Counted from the stretch's first letter, positions 1 through 8,758 are shown. The stretch is 64,000 bases of DNA from Pseudomonas putida (GCF_030159595.1 NZ_BSKJ01000004.1:1-64000); one strand, 5' to 3'. Notes: a model not told the origin generated them from the sequence alone. A program made the numbers and translations.

Positions 1-117
1 CGGGCTCAGGCACTCGAAGGTTTCACCAGATGCGGCATCGGTGTATTCGCCGTTGATGAAGGCGCGGCCTTCGATCTGCAATTGCCGGGCGCGGGCCTGC
101 CAGTCAGCCAATGTCAT
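1..117 (-). CDS. puuC: gamma-glutamyl-gamma-aminobutyraldehyde dehydrogenase, N-terminus only (partial)
   Basis: Only the first 39 codons are inside the window; the gene runs off the left edge. The visible start (MTLADWQARARQLQIEGRAF, then INGEY..ASGETF) is the N-terminal arm of NAD(P)-dependent aldehyde dehydrogenases of the PuuC type, which oxidise gamma-glutamyl-gamma-aminobutyraldehyde to gamma-glutamyl-GABA. Its ATG overlaps the 3' end of puuD by 14 nt, so the two are very likely translationally coupled in one operon. The PuuC assignment rests on this short arm plus the puuA-puuB-puuD context; the catalytic Cys and Glu lie outside the window. Confidence 0.75.
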   Translation of the reverse strand, partial: MTLADWQARARQLQIEGRAFINGEYTDAASGETFECLSP

Positions 118-883
118 GGTCGGTTCCTCGTGGACGTTGCGCGGCGCGCTTGCGGCAAGCGGCGCCGAAGGCCTGGAAAATGGCCAGGTAGTGGGGATGG
201 GCAGTGACCTGCCATTCGGGGTGGAACTGCACGCCGAGGGCGAAGCTGGCATCACGCACCGACACCGCTTCTACCAGGCCATCGCAGGCCACGGCTTCGA
301 CACGCAGGGCCATGGCCAGGCGATCGATGCCCTGGCCATGGATCGAGTTGACCTGGCACTGCGCCGGCAGGCCGGCCGCCTGTAACAGGCCGCCGGACAA
401 CACTGTCAGGGGCTGGCGTGCGGCGTACTGCACGGCAACGGGCTGGTCTGCCGGCTCGCGGTGGTCCAGGTAGCCGGGGAGTTCATGCACACACGCATGC
501 AGGCTGCCGCCCAAGGCCACGTTCAGCTCCTGGAAGCCCCGGCAGATCGCCAGCAGTGGGATGTCGGCAGCCAGCGCGGCGCGAATCAGCGGCAGGTTGA
601 AGGCATCGCGCTGCGGGTCGTGCAAGGTGCCTGGGGCACTCGGCGGGCCTGCGTAATGATGCGGTTCGAGGTTGGACGGCGAGCCGGTCAGCAACAGGCC
701 GTCGACGTTGGCCAGCAACGCATCCGGGTCGACCAGGCCGGGCAGGGCAGGCACCACCAGCGGCAGTGCATCGGCGCCTTCGACGACGGCGCGCAGGTAT
801 TTCTCTCCGGCCATATGGAAGGGGTGCGAGCCCAGCTGACGCACGCAGGCGTTGACCGCTACCCGCGGTTTACGGGCGGCCAT
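104..883 (-). CDS. puuD: gamma-glutamyl-GABA hydrolase (class I glutamine amidotransferase fold)
   Basis: This 259-residue cytoplasmic protein has the peptidase C26 / class I amidotransferase fold. The nucleophile elbow is LLAICRGFQE with Cys at residue 114, the same position as in E. coli PuuD, and the catalytic His lies in VQFHPEW near the C-terminus. The known family reaction is hydrolysis of gamma-glutamyl-GABA to glutamate and GABA, the last step of the glutamylated putrescine pathway. The ATG overlaps the puuB stop (ATGA), and its own 3' end overlaps puuC. Length is normal for the family. The substrate is inferred from the neighbours; related amidotransferases act on other gamma-glutamyl amides. 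Confidence 0.88.
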   Translation of the reverse strand: MAARKPRVAVNACVRQLGSHPFHMAGEKYLRAVVEGADALPLVVPALPGLVDPDALLANVDGLLLTGSPSNLEPHHYAGPPSAPGTLHDPQRDAFNLPLIRAALAADIPLLAICRGFQELNVALGGSLHACVHELPGYLDHREPADQPVAVQYAARQPLTVLSGGLLQAAGLPAQCQVNSIHGQGIDRLAMALRVEAVACDGLVEAVSVRDASFALGVQFHPEWQVTAHPHYLAIFQAFGAACRKRAAQRPRGTDHDIG

Positions 884-2193
884 CAGCGCAGCCTCTCAAG
901 CAGTTGGTAGTACCACATGCCCGCGGCCAGCAGGCCGTTGCCGAACACATCACCCAGCGGTACGCGAACGTGTTTGCAGCGGGCGAAGGTGTCGAACTGT
1001 TCGAGTGTGCCTGTCATGGCGGTGGCCATGATCTCGCCCATGACGTGGCTGGTGGCAACGCCATGACCGGAATAACCTTGGCAGTACCAGACGTTCTGCG
1101 ACAGCTTGCCCAGTTGTGGGATGCGGTTGACCACGATACCCATGGCACAACTCCACTGGAACTCGATGGGCACGCCTTTGAGGGCCGGGAAGGTGCGTTC
1201 GATGCACGGGCGCAGCTCGGCAGCGATATCCCGTGAGTCGCGCCCGGAGTAGTTGGCGCCACCGCCGAACAGCAGGCGCTTGTCGGCCGTGAGGCGGTAG
1301 TAGTCGAGCACGAAGCGGCAGTCGTACACCGCCAGGTCTTGCGGGTTGATGCGCTCGGCCAGCTCACCCAGCGGGGCGGTGGTAACGATGCCGCCCATGG
1401 CCGGGAAGATCTTGCCCTTCAGTTGCTTGTTTTCAAGCTTGTGGTACACGTCGCCGGCCAGCATCACCTGCGCGGCGTTGATCCGCCCTTCGCGGGTGAC
1501 AACAGCCGGGCGCGGGCCGTGGACAATGTCCAGCACCTCGGAATGCTCGAACAACTGTACGCCAAGGCTGGCTGCTGCACGCGCCTCCCCGATGCACAGG
1601 TTGAGCGGGTGCAGGTGCATGTTGCGGGTGTTCTTCAGCGCCCCGCAGTACAGCGGGCTGTCGAGGTGCTGGTGCACACCGGCGCTGTCCAGCAGGGTTA
1701 CCTGTTCACCCATGCCGCGGCGGCAGGCCTCGTCGTACGAAGCTTTCAGTTCGTCCAGGTGCGAGGGCTTGATCGCCGCATGCAGATGGCCGTGCTTGAG
1801 ATCACAGGCGATGGCGTAACGGGCCACGCGCTGCTCGATGATCTGGTGGCCACGCCAGCGCAGGTGCCAGATGAAGTCATCGACATCGTTGCCCAGCCAG
1901 CGGCGCATCTGTTTGTCCATGGCGGTGTCGCCCGACAGGCTGCCGGTGACCTGGCCACCGTTGCGCCCGCTGGCGCCCCAGCCGATTTTGTGGGTTTCGA
2001 CCAGGGCCACGCGGTAGCCGCGCTCGGCCAGCTCCACGGCGGTGGCAAGGCCGGTAAAGCCGCCACCGATGATGGCGATGTCGGCGTTTACCTCGCCGCG
2101 CAGGGTGGGGTAGTGGGTTTCTTCGGTCAGGGTGGCGCTGTAGTAGGACGGCGAGCGCTCGGGCGCAGGCCTGACGTGCAGTGCTGCATTCAT
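883..2193 (-). CDS. puuB: gamma-glutamylputrescine oxidoreductase (FAD, DAO family)
   Basis: This 436-residue FAD-dependent amine oxidoreductase has a dinucleotide-binding motif (ADIAIIGGGFTGLATAVELA) near residues 38-57, followed by GWGASGRNGGQ typical of the DAO/GlpO fold and a C-terminal FAD segment (YCQGYSGHGVATSHVMG). PuuB oxidises gamma-glutamylputrescine to gamma-glutamyl-gamma-aminobutyraldehyde with release of ammonia and peroxide. The reading frame opens further upstream, but the ATG at 2193 has GGAG eight bases before it and gives the usual length. It begins 22 bp after puuA ends and overlaps puuD by ATGA. Confidence 0.9.
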   Translation of the reverse strand: MNAALHVRPAPERSPSYYSATLTEETHYPTLRGEVNADIAIIGGGFTGLATAVELAERGYRVALVETHKIGWGASGRNGGQVTGSLSGDTAMDKQMRRWLGNDVDDFIWHLRWRGHQIIEQRVARYAIACDLKHGHLHAAIKPSHLDELKASYDEACRRGMGEQVTLLDSAGVHQHLDSPLYCGALKNTRNMHLHPLNLCIGEARAAASLGVQLFEHSEVLDIVHGPRPAVVTREGRINAAQVMLAGDVYHKLENKQLKGKIFPAMGGIVTTAPLGELAERINPQDLAVYDCRFVLDYYRLTADKRLLFGGGANYSGRDSRDIAAELRPCIERTFPALKGVPIEFQWSCAMGIVVNRIPQLGKLSQNVWYCQGYSGHGVATSHVMGEIMATAMTGTLEQFDTFARCKHVRVPLGDVFGNGLLAAGMWYYQLLERLR

Positions 2194-2215
2194 GGGGTTG
2201 TCTCCGGGTTCGCCG

Positions 2216-3580
2216 TTATGCCTGGTGCAGGTACCAGCGCCAGTCCTGTTCGCCAACTTCGCCCATGAACTGGCGGTACTCGGCCCATTTGACCTTCAAG
2301 TACACCCCCAGGAACGCATGGCCCAGGGCATCCCGCGCCCAGCTGGAGCCTTCGAGTGCACGCAACGAGGTCAGCCAGTCGGTAGGCAGCAGCTGCTTGG
2401 CCTGGGCATACCCGTTGCCTTCCACAGGTGCGCCAGGGTCCAGGCGTTCGCGGATGCCGCGGTGGATGCCGGCCAGAATGGCTGCCGCCGCCAGGTACGG
2501 GTTGGCATCGGCGCCGCAGATGCGGTGCTCCACATGCCGGGTGTGTGCCGGGCCGCCGGGCACCCGCAGGCTGACAGTGCGGTTGTCACAGCCCCAGGTC
2601 GGCGCCAGCGGGGCATAGCTATTGGCCTGGAAGCGTCGGTAGGAATTGGCGTTGGGGCAGAACAGCAGCAGCGAGTCCAGCAGGCTGGCCAGCATGCCAC
2701 CCACGGCCTGGCGCAGCAGCGGGGTGCCCGCCGGGTCTTCGCTGGCGAACAGGTTCTGCCCCCTCGCGTCGGCCAGCGACACATGCATGTGCATGCCGGT
2801 GCCTGCCAGGTCATCAAACGGCTTGGCCATGAAGCACGCCTGCATCCCGTGCTTGTGAGCTACCCCTTTGACCAGGCGCTTGTAGCGCACTGCCTGATCC
2901 ATGGCGGCGAGCGCGTCGCCGTGTTCAAGGGTGATTTCCACCTGCCCGGGGGCGTATTCGGAAATCGCCGTGCGTGCCGGTATGCCTTGCGCCTTACAGG
3001 CAGCGTACAGGTCGGCGAGGAAGGGTTCGATCTGCTCCAGTTCGCGCAGGCCATACACCTGGGTGGCCTGCGGGCGCCCACCGTCGGCATCCCGTGCAGG
3101 TTGCGGGCGGCCCTTTTCGTCGCGGCGGGCGTCGAGCAGGTAGAACTCCAGCTCACAGGCCATCACCGGGTGAAAACCGTCGGCCTTGAGCCCGTCGATC
3201 ACCTGCAGCAGCACATGGCGTGGGTCGGCAATGCTGGCCGGCATGCCTTGTTCGGGGTGCATGCTGACCTGCACCGCAGCGGTAGGGATCTGCCGCCATG
3301 GCAAACGCACCAGGCTGCCTGGCAGCGGGTAGGCACGGCAGTCGATATCGCCGACATCCCATACCAGGCCAGAGTCTTCCACGTCTTCGCCGTGCAAGGT
3401 CAGCCCAAGGATGGTGCTGGGCAGCGGTCGCCCGGCCTGGTACACGGCCAGCAGTTCCTCACGGTGCAGCAGCTTGCCGCGAGGCACGCCATTGGCGTCG
3501 AGGATGAACAGCTCGACCATTTCGATATCGGGGTTGTTGGCCAGGAAATCCTGGGCTTCGTGCAGGTCCGCGAAGTGCAT
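2216..3580 (-). CDS. puuA: glutamine synthetase-like gamma-glutamylpolyamine synthetase
   Basis: This 454-residue protein has the glutamine synthetase fold: a beta-grasp N-domain, then a catalytic domain with MACELEFYLL, GTGMHMHVSL, NSYRR and HVEHRICGADANPYLA segments. PuuA/SpuI enzymes use ATP to join glutamate to putrescine or a related amine, starting the pathway completed by puuB, puuC and puuD. The open frame continues upstream antisense to the lrp-like gene, but homology begins at MHFADLHEAQDFLA, so the ATG at 3580 (GAGG just upstream) was chosen. Amine specificity cannot be read from sequence. It is divergent from the Lrp-type gene. Confidence 0.9.
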   Translation of the reverse strand: MHFADLHEAQDFLANNPDIEMVELFILDANGVPRGKLLHREELLAVYQAGRPLPSTILGLTLHGEDVEDSGLVWDVGDIDCRAYPLPGSLVRLPWRQIPTAAVQVSMHPEQGMPASIADPRHVLLQVIDGLKADGFHPVMACELEFYLLDARRDEKGRPQPARDADGGRPQATQVYGLRELEQIEPFLADLYAACKAQGIPARTAISEYAPGQVEITLEHGDALAAMDQAVRYKRLVKGVAHKHGMQACFMAKPFDDLAGTGMHMHVSLADARGQNLFASEDPAGTPLLRQAVGGMLASLLDSLLLFCPNANSYRRFQANSYAPLAPTWGCDNRTVSLRVPGGPAHTRHVEHRICGADANPYLAAAAILAGIHRGIRERLDPGAPVEGNGYAQAKQLLPTDWLTSLRALEGSSWARDALGHAFLGVYLKVKWAEYRQFMGEVGEQDWRWYLHQA

Positions 3581-3620
3581 GGGGGCCTCGGTCACGGCGG
3601 TTGCCGTGCTGTGTTGTTGT

Positions 3621-3684
3621 TTGCGCAAAATATATGGGTATAAAGTTGCGCAATGCAACAAAAAATATCTTATATGTTGCGCAT
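3621..3684. promoter_or_regulatory. three TTGCGCAA/T motifs in the puuA-lrp divergent promoter
   Basis: Between the divergent puuA and Lrp-type genes the octamer TTGCGCAA occurs at 3621-3628 and 3646-3653, and TTGCGCAT at 3677-3684. The last is preceded by aaaaatatctt at 3661-3671. The same 11-mer followed by TTGCGCAA recurs upstream of the permease gene at 4527-4552. I infer operators for the adjacent Lrp/AsnC regulator. No binding data are visible, and typical Lrp sites are degenerate. Confidence 0.5.
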
Positions 3685-3781
3685 CAGCTATCTTGCCAAG
3701 GCAGCGACGACAAGCCCCGCCGTGAATCTGGTAGGCTTTCAGCCGATTTCTACCCCGGCGCCACGCTACGGAAACCCCTAC

Positions 3782-4249
3782 ATGTCTATATCGACCCTCG
3801 ACGACCTCGACCTGGGCATCGTCCGCGAACTGCAGATGGATGGCCGCCGCGCATTCCGCGAAATTGCCCGCACGCTTTCGGTACCCGAAGCGACCATCCG
3901 TACCCGCGTCAAGCGCCTGCAGGATCAGGGCGTGGTGCAGATCCTGGCTTTTACCGACCCGTCCAAACTGGGCCATGCAAAGCTTGCGCTGCTGTTCGTC
4001 AAGGTTGCCCCGCAGGACCACGACCGCGTGATCGACACCTTGGGCCGCTGGACCGAGGTCAGCTACCTGTCGACCATCATGGGTGTGGCCGACATCTGCG
4101 TGCAGGTGCTGTGTCGCGATGACGAGAGCCTGTGGAACCTGCAGCAGCGCGTGCGCAGCCTGCCGGGAGTGCACGAGGTGCAGTCGACGCAGGAAGTGAA
4201 GGTGCACAAGTTGCGGTTTACCTTGCCGAGCCTTGATCCGAGGGATTGA
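3782..4249 (+). CDS. Lrp/AsnC-family transcriptional regulator
   Basis: This 155-residue protein has an N-terminal AsnC-type helix-turn-helix (LDLGIVRELQMDGRRAFREI, then ARTLSVPEATIRTRVKRLQ) and a C-terminal AsnC/RAM ligand-binding domain. Members form dimers to hexadecamers and sense amino acids or amines. It lies between puuA (divergent) and the permease-led catabolic operon (same direction), so it probably controls one or both. The frame is open from 3653, but the ATG at 3782, with GGAAA upstream, starts the family homology. A strong terminator follows 29 bp after the stop, so it is transcribed separately from the permease. Confidence 0.9.
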   Translation: MSISTLDDLDLGIVRELQMDGRRAFREIARTLSVPEATIRTRVKRLQDQGVVQILAFTDPSKLGHAKLALLFVKVAPQDHDRVIDTLGRWTEVSYLSTIMGVADICVQVLCRDDESLWNLQQRVRSLPGVHEVQSTQEVKVHKLRFTLPSLDPRD

Positions 4250-4277
4250 GCCTCGGTACCTCAGGTGTTGCAGACAA

Positions 4278-4312
4278 CGGCCCACCGGCTTGCCCGGTGG
4301 GCCGTTTTTTTT
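4278..4312 (+). terminator. rho-independent terminator after the Lrp-type gene
   Basis: A perfect 11-bp inverted repeat (cggcccaccgg / ccggtgggccg, 5-base loop) is followed directly by a run of eight T on the plus strand. Confidence 0.92.
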
Positions 4313-4360
4313 GCGCGTTGCGCAAGGTTTTAAAGACTTATCCGCGCGGCGCTTTACCTT

Positions 4361-4444
4361 GTGGGAGCGGGTTCACCCGCGAACACCGGCGAAGCCGGTG
4401 CCATACACCGAGTTGGATTCTTCGCGGGTAAACCCGCTCCCACA
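4361..4444. repeat. inverted pair of P. putida-type REP elements
   Basis: gtgggagcgggttcacccgcgaa at the left is mirrored by ttcgcgggtaaacccgctcccac at the right, about 37 bp apart. This is the canonical paired arrangement of the extragenic palindromic repeat of P. putida-group genomes. It separates the lrp terminator from the promoter of the permease operon. Confidence 0.93.
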
Positions 4445-4526
4445 GGGTAGAGCGGCGCGCTCTGGCGCAACTCTTTCAAGACATGCACCGTTGTGGCGTG
4501 CAATGCCCCGAAATGACGCATGTATT

Positions 4527-4558
4527 AAAAATATCTTCAAATGATTGCGCAATGCGCA
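4527..4558. promoter_or_regulatory. putative operator upstream of the permease operon
   Basis: aaaaatatctt (4527-4537) is followed by TTGCGCAA (4545-4552) and a second tgcgca half, forming the palindrome TGCGCA-A-TGCGCA (4546-4558). The combination mirrors the site near 3661-3684 in the puuA-lrp promoter. I infer joint control by the same Lrp-type regulator. Confidence 0.45.
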
Positions 4559-4657
4559 TTTTTGTAGTTACTTAATCTACGCATGCGCAGAAATATGGCT
4601 TACCATCTGCCCATCGCAGCGTCGCCCACTACAATCACAATAATGAGGTGTCTTGCC

Positions 4658-6286
4658 GTGCGTACTCTTCCTCAGGACGGAATCAACCTGGCCGCTGGCG
4701 AGGTGACGGGCATGTCGGGCTCTGGCCATCAACTGCAACGCAGCCTCACCTGGCGAGACGCCTTCTGGGTGACCAGCGGTGTGCCGGTCAGCGTGCTGTT
4801 CACCATCGGCGGCGTGGCCGCATTCATCGGCCAGCCCGCGTGGTTCATCTGGGTACTGGCGATGCTGATTGGCTTCGTGCAGTGCTTCACCTACGCGGAA
4901 ATTTCCGGCCTTTACCCTCACAAGTCCGGCGGCGCTTCGGTGTACGGCGCGCTCGGCTGGGTGCGCTACAGCAAGTTCGTCGCTCCGGTATCGGTATGGT
5001 GCAACTGGCTGGCCTGGTCGCCGATGCTGGCGCTGGGCACCAGCCTGGCAGCCGGCTACATGCTCAGCAGCCTGTTCCCGGCGGATTCGCTGGTGAACAC
5101 CTGGCAAATCAAGCTGCTGGACCTTGGCTTCATTACCGAAGGCCTGACCCTGCGGATCAACGCCACCTTCGTGCTGGGACTGGTGTTCATGCTGATCACC
5201 TTCTGGCTGCAACACAGCGGCGCCTCGGCGGCGGCACGGATGCAGCGCATCCTCGGCATTGCCTCGCTGGCGCCCTTGCTGCTGGTCTCGCTGGTGCCGC
5301 TGTTCACCGGTGATATGCCAGCCAGCAACTTCCTGCCGTTGTTGCCCCTGAGCCACGACGCGTCGGGCGCTGCAGTGATGGGCAGCTGGAACGCGGCCGG
5401 CATCAGCCTCGCCATGGGCGCCATGTTCCTGGCCTGCTGGTCCACCTTCGCCTTTGAAACAGCGGTGTGCTACACCCGCGAATTCAAGGATCCGCAGAAA
5501 GACACCTTCAAGGCCATCTTCGCTTCGGGCCTGCTGTGCCTCTTCATGTTCATCGTGGTGCCGCTGACCTTCCAGGGCAAGCTGGGCCTGGAGGGCATGC
5601 TGGCGCCAGCCATCGTCGACGGCTCCGGGGTGGGCGCAGCCATGGCGCATTTCGTTGGCGGCGGGGCCGTGGTGTTCAACGTGATCATCGTGATGATGGT
5701 GTTGTCGGTGCTGCTGCTGGTGATGACCGCAATGATGGGTTCGTCGCGCACCCTCTACCAGGCTTCGGTGGATGGCTGGTTGCCCAAGTACCTGTCGCAC
5801 GTCAACGAGCACGGTGCGCCGACCCGGGCCATGTGGACCGACCTGGGCTTCAACGTGGTGCTGTTGCTGATGTCCAACTACATGTCGGTGCTGGCCATTT
5901 CCAATGTCTGCTACATGCTGTTTGTGTTCCTCAACCTGCAATCCGGCTGGATCCACCGTCTGGACCGTGCCGACTGGCCGCGCCCCTACAAATGCTCGAC
6001 CTGGCTGTTGGGCCTGGGTGCCCTGTGTGGCTTCATCGACCTGGCATTCGTGGGCGCCGGTGCCAACTTCCTGGGTGAAAACACCTTGCGCAATGGCCTG
6101 CTGGCGGCGCTGTTGATCGTGCCCGTATTTATCTTCCGGCACTACATCCAGGACAAGGGCCAGTTCCCCGAATCCATGCGCCGTGACATCGACCTTCCTC
6201 ATGCGCGGGCTGGCCTGTGGCCTTACCTGGCGTTGCTGCTGGGGGCCGCCGTGGTGTGGGTCAGCGCCGAACTCACCGTTATCTGA
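4658..6286 (+). CDS. APC-superfamily amino acid/amine permease
   Basis: This 542-residue inner-membrane protein has about 12 hydrophobic segments and an APC-type core (TIGGVAAFIGQPAWFIWVLA, TYAEISGLYPHKSGGASVYG near residues 80-105). GTG at 4658 was chosen because GAGG lies nine bases upstream and conserved sequence starts soon after; the frame is open a further 25 codons. It is the first gene of a seven-gene operon whose other products are hydrolases and redox enzymes, so its substrate is probably the compound they degrade, most likely an amino acid, amine or N-acyl conjugate. Specificity cannot be read from sequence. Confidence 0.85.
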   Translation: MRTLPQDGINLAAGEVTGMSGSGHQLQRSLTWRDAFWVTSGVPVSVLFTIGGVAAFIGQPAWFIWVLAMLIGFVQCFTYAEISGLYPHKSGGASVYGALGWVRYSKFVAPVSVWCNWLAWSPMLALGTSLAAGYMLSSLFPADSLVNTWQIKLLDLGFITEGLTLRINATFVLGLVFMLITFWLQHSGASAAARMQRILGIASLAPLLLVSLVPLFTGDMPASNFLPLLPLSHDASGAAVMGSWNAAGISLAMGAMFLACWSTFAFETAVCYTREFKDPQKDTFKAIFASGLLCLFMFIVVPLTFQGKLGLEGMLAPAIVDGSGVGAAMAHFVGGGAVVFNVIIVMMVLSVLLLVMTAMMGSSRTLYQASVDGWLPKYLSHVNEHGAPTRAMWTDLGFNVVLLLMSNYMSVLAISNVCYMLFVFLNLQSGWIHRLDRADWPRPYKCSTWLLGLGALCGFIDLAFVGAGANFLGENTLRNGLLAALLIVPVFIFRHYIQDKGQFPESMRRDIDLPHARAGLWPYLALLLGAAVVWVSAELTVI

Positions 6287-6390
6287 CTTTCTAGAAACCA
6301 CCGGCCAAGCCGGGTGCAGGCTGCGCGCCACGCGCTCAGCCCAGGGCACGCCTGCGCCCGCGTAAAGCCGACGAACCACCGGAGAAGCCG

Positions 6391-7230
6391 ATGAAAACCG
6401 ATTACCAGGCCAGGCAGCACTGGCCGCAGCACAAGTCCACTGCCGTGTCGCTCACTTTCGACGTTGACGCCGAAGCCGGCTACCTGGGCGAGAGCCCAAG
6501 CTTCGCCCGGCGCCTGACCAGCCTGTCCGAAGGCCGCTTTGGCGTAACCCGAGGTGTGCCGCGCATCCTCGAACTGCTGCGTCGCCATGGTATTGCGGCG
6601 ACCTTTTTCGTGCCGGGCTACACCGCCGAACAGCACCCGAAACTGGTCGAAACCCTGCTGCAGGCCGGGCATGAAATCGGCCACCACGGCCATATGCACC
6701 TGCGCAGCGACAAGGTGTCGGAGCAGGAGCAAGTGGACGAGATGGAGCGCGGCCTGGAAGCCCTGGCCCGCGCCGGAGCGCCGAAGCCTGCAGGGTATCG
6801 CTCGTCTTCCTGGGAGCTGACCCCGGATACCTTCGCGCTGCTGTTGCGCCATGGCTTCGTCTATGACTCCAGCTGCATGGGCGACGACCGCCCCTATGTG
6901 GAAACCTGCAACGGCGCCTCGATCCTCGAACTGCCGGTGCACTGGTCGCTGGATGATTACCCGATGTTCGGCTGGGGAATCGACAACGGTGGCAACTTCA
7001 GCCACCCGCGCATGCTGTTCGACACCTGGCTGGCCGAGTACGAGTCGGCCCGCCGCGATGCGCGCCACACCAGCTTCACCATGCACCCCGAGGTGATCGG
7101 CCGTGCTGCGCGCTTCGAGCAACTGGAGCGCCTGGTAGAGCGCATGGTCAGCGATGGTGACGTGTGGTTTGCCCGTCTCGATGCCGTGGCCGCGCATGTG
7201 GCGCCGCAGCTTGTGAAGGGGGGCGCATGA
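6391..7230 (+). CDS. polysaccharide deacetylase-family hydrolase (NodB fold)
   Basis: This 279-residue protein has the carbohydrate esterase 4/NodB fold. Motif 1 is LTFDVDAE (catalytic and metal Asp, residues about 23-28) and motif 2 is HEIGHHGHMHL (metal His). There is no signal peptide, so it is cytoplasmic. Cytoplasmic relatives include amide and cyclic-amide hydrolases such as PuuE-type allantoinase, not only chitin or peptidoglycan deacetylases. GGAGA precedes the ATG. Its last codons overlap the next ORF by four bases (ATGA). In this operon it more likely cleaves a C-N bond in a small molecule than a polysaccharide; that is inference. Confidence 0.82.
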   Translation: MKTDYQARQHWPQHKSTAVSLTFDVDAEAGYLGESPSFARRLTSLSEGRFGVTRGVPRILELLRRHGIAATFFVPGYTAEQHPKLVETLLQAGHEIGHHGHMHLRSDKVSEQEQVDEMERGLEALARAGAPKPAGYRSSSWELTPDTFALLLRHGFVYDSSCMGDDRPYVETCNGASILELPVHWSLDDYPMFGWGIDNGGNFSHPRMLFDTWLAEYESARRDARHTSFTMHPEVIGRAARFEQLERLVERMVSDGDVWFARLDAVAAHVAPQLVKGGA

Positions 7231-8282
7231 GCCCGGTGATTTTCCGCTCCCAAGTGCGCACCCCGTTCAACCGTGGCCGCGAGTTCGGTGAAGTGTTCGC
7301 CGGCAAGGTACGCCAGACGGTGAGCACCTATGAAGCCTTGTTCGCCCGTGTGGCCAAGCGCCCCTACGACTTGCATGACCTGGGCGGCCAGGCGCTGGCG
7401 GCCATTGCCGCGTTCGCCGCGCCCTTGCATGAAGAAATTCTGGGCATCGCTGCCGGTGCAGGGCTGGCGCCCGAGCAGGTGGGGGCGATCAACGCACGCA
7501 CCGAAATCCTGGCGTACCTGGGCGTGCAACTGCGCGGCGAGTGCTCGACTGTGGTGCTGGCCGACCCCTTCGGCGCGCCGGTCACCGCCCAGACCTGGGA
7601 CTGGTACGCCGAGTTTGCCGGGCTGTGGCTGGTATGGGAGATCCCCCATGCCGACGGGCACCTGACCACCACCGTTACGGAGTACGGCATCGTTGGCAAG
7701 CCAGGTGTGAACGACCGAGGCCTGGGCGTGCATTTCAACATCCTCCATCACCAGCGCGACGGCGAAGGCATTGGCCTGCCGGTGCATGTGCTGTCGCGCT
7801 GGTTGCTGGACAGCTGCGCCGACATCAACCATGCGTTGCAACTGTGCCACGCAGCACCAGTGTCGGCGTCCAGCGTGCTGACCCTGGTGGCGGCAGAGCA
7901 GGGCGCCAGTGCTGCCGTGTCGGTAGAGCTGCACCCCGGCGGCCCGGCACTGGTGTTCCCCGATGCGGGCGGGCTGCTGATCCACACCAACCATTTTCTT
8001 GCCGATGCCGTGCGCCCTTACGACACCGAGCCTGCGGCCTATCCCGACACTCTGTTGCGCCACGACCTGTTGCGCCGACGCCTCACCGGGCGCACACCGC
8101 TTAGCGCCCGCGACCTGCTCGGCGCGCTGAACAGCCACCTGGGCAGCACCGGCGCGCTCTGCTGCCACCCCGACCCGGCACTCCCGGAGACCGGCCAGTA
8201 CGCCACGCTGGCCAGCATTTGCCTGGACGTGCCGGGCGGCACCCTGCGTGCGCTGCCCGGCGGTCCGTGCCAGCACCTGTAA
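7227..8282 (+). CDS. C45 / acyl-CoA:6-APA acyltransferase-like Ntn hydrolase
   Basis: The 351-residue product resembles the penicillin acyltransferase (peptidase C45) group. The likely autoprocessing nucleophile is Cys106 in RGECSTVV, close to the position of Cys103 in fungal acyltransferase, followed by the conserved AQTWDWYAEF segment. Family members cut themselves before the Cys and form or hydrolyse amide bonds between acyl groups and amines or amino acids. The usual residue before the Cys is Gly; here it is Glu. The start overlaps the deacetylase stop, indicating coupling. I infer an amidohydrolase for an N-acylated compound; the substrate is unknown. Confidence 0.78.
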   Translation: MSPVIFRSQVRTPFNRGREFGEVFAGKVRQTVSTYEALFARVAKRPYDLHDLGGQALAAIAAFAAPLHEEILGIAAGAGLAPEQVGAINARTEILAYLGVQLRGECSTVVLADPFGAPVTAQTWDWYAEFAGLWLVWEIPHADGHLTTTVTEYGIVGKPGVNDRGLGVHFNILHHQRDGEGIGLPVHVLSRWLLDSCADINHALQLCHAAPVSASSVLTLVAAEQGASAAVSVELHPGGPALVFPDAGGLLIHTNHFLADAVRPYDTEPAAYPDTLLRHDLLRRRLTGRTPLSARDLLGALNSHLGSTGALCCHPDPALPETGQYATLASICLDVPGGTLRALPGGPCQHL

Positions 8283-8314
8283 GCCTTTTTAACCAACCCA
8301 CTGGAGCCATACCC

Positions 8315-8731
8315 ATGCTCAAGCTTAAACGCCTCGACAACATGGACATCCTCAGCAACGACGTACAGCGCCTGGTCGACTTCTACCACGGCACCCTCGG
8401 CCTGGGCTTCTTCCTGCCCTATGTGGCCGAGGAAAAGTGGGCCGCCATCGAAATGGGCAACGTCACCCTGTACCTGTTCCACACCACCAGCACCGCCCGC
8501 GTAGAGCGCCGCACCGCAGTGAACCTGGAAGACAAGCCTGGCTTCGACTCGTTTGCCTTCGAGGTGGAGAACCTCGACGAGGCCATCGCCTACCTGGACG
8601 GCAAGGTCGAATGGGTCACCGCCAACCCTATCGAGTGGCAGCACCCCAACGGCACGCGCTATCGCTATCGGCCGATGTTCGACCCGGACGGCAACATGCT
8701 CTACGTCACCGAACCGCACAAGACCGTGTGA
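8315..8731 (+). CDS. VOC-superfamily (glyoxalase/dioxygenase fold) protein
   Basis: This 138-residue single-domain VOC protein shows the paired beta-alpha-beta-beta-beta pattern: DILSNDVQRLVDFYHGTLGL at the N-terminus and FDSFAFEVENLDEAIAYL followed by PDGNMLYVTEP at the C-terminus. VOC proteins use a divalent metal for isomerase, dioxygenase or lyase chemistry. CTGGAG lies nine bases before the ATG. It sits between the Ntn hydrolase and the SDR in one transcription unit. The full set of metal ligands is not obvious to me, so catalysis versus ligand binding is open. Confidence 0.78.
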   Translation: MLKLKRLDNMDILSNDVQRLVDFYHGTLGLGFFLPYVAEEKWAAIEMGNVTLYLFHTTSTARVERRTAVNLEDKPGFDSFAFEVENLDEAIAYLDGKVEWVTANPIEWQHPNGTRYRYRPMFDPDGNMLYVTEPHKTV

Positions 8732-8758
8732 ACCACTGCCAGCCAACGAGTATTGAAC

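Noticed and set aside
4577..6379. 600-codon minus-strand frame opposite the APC permease
   Set aside because: His/Gln-rich composition typical of a shadow frame. The plus-strand frame has clear membrane helices and a ribosome binding site.
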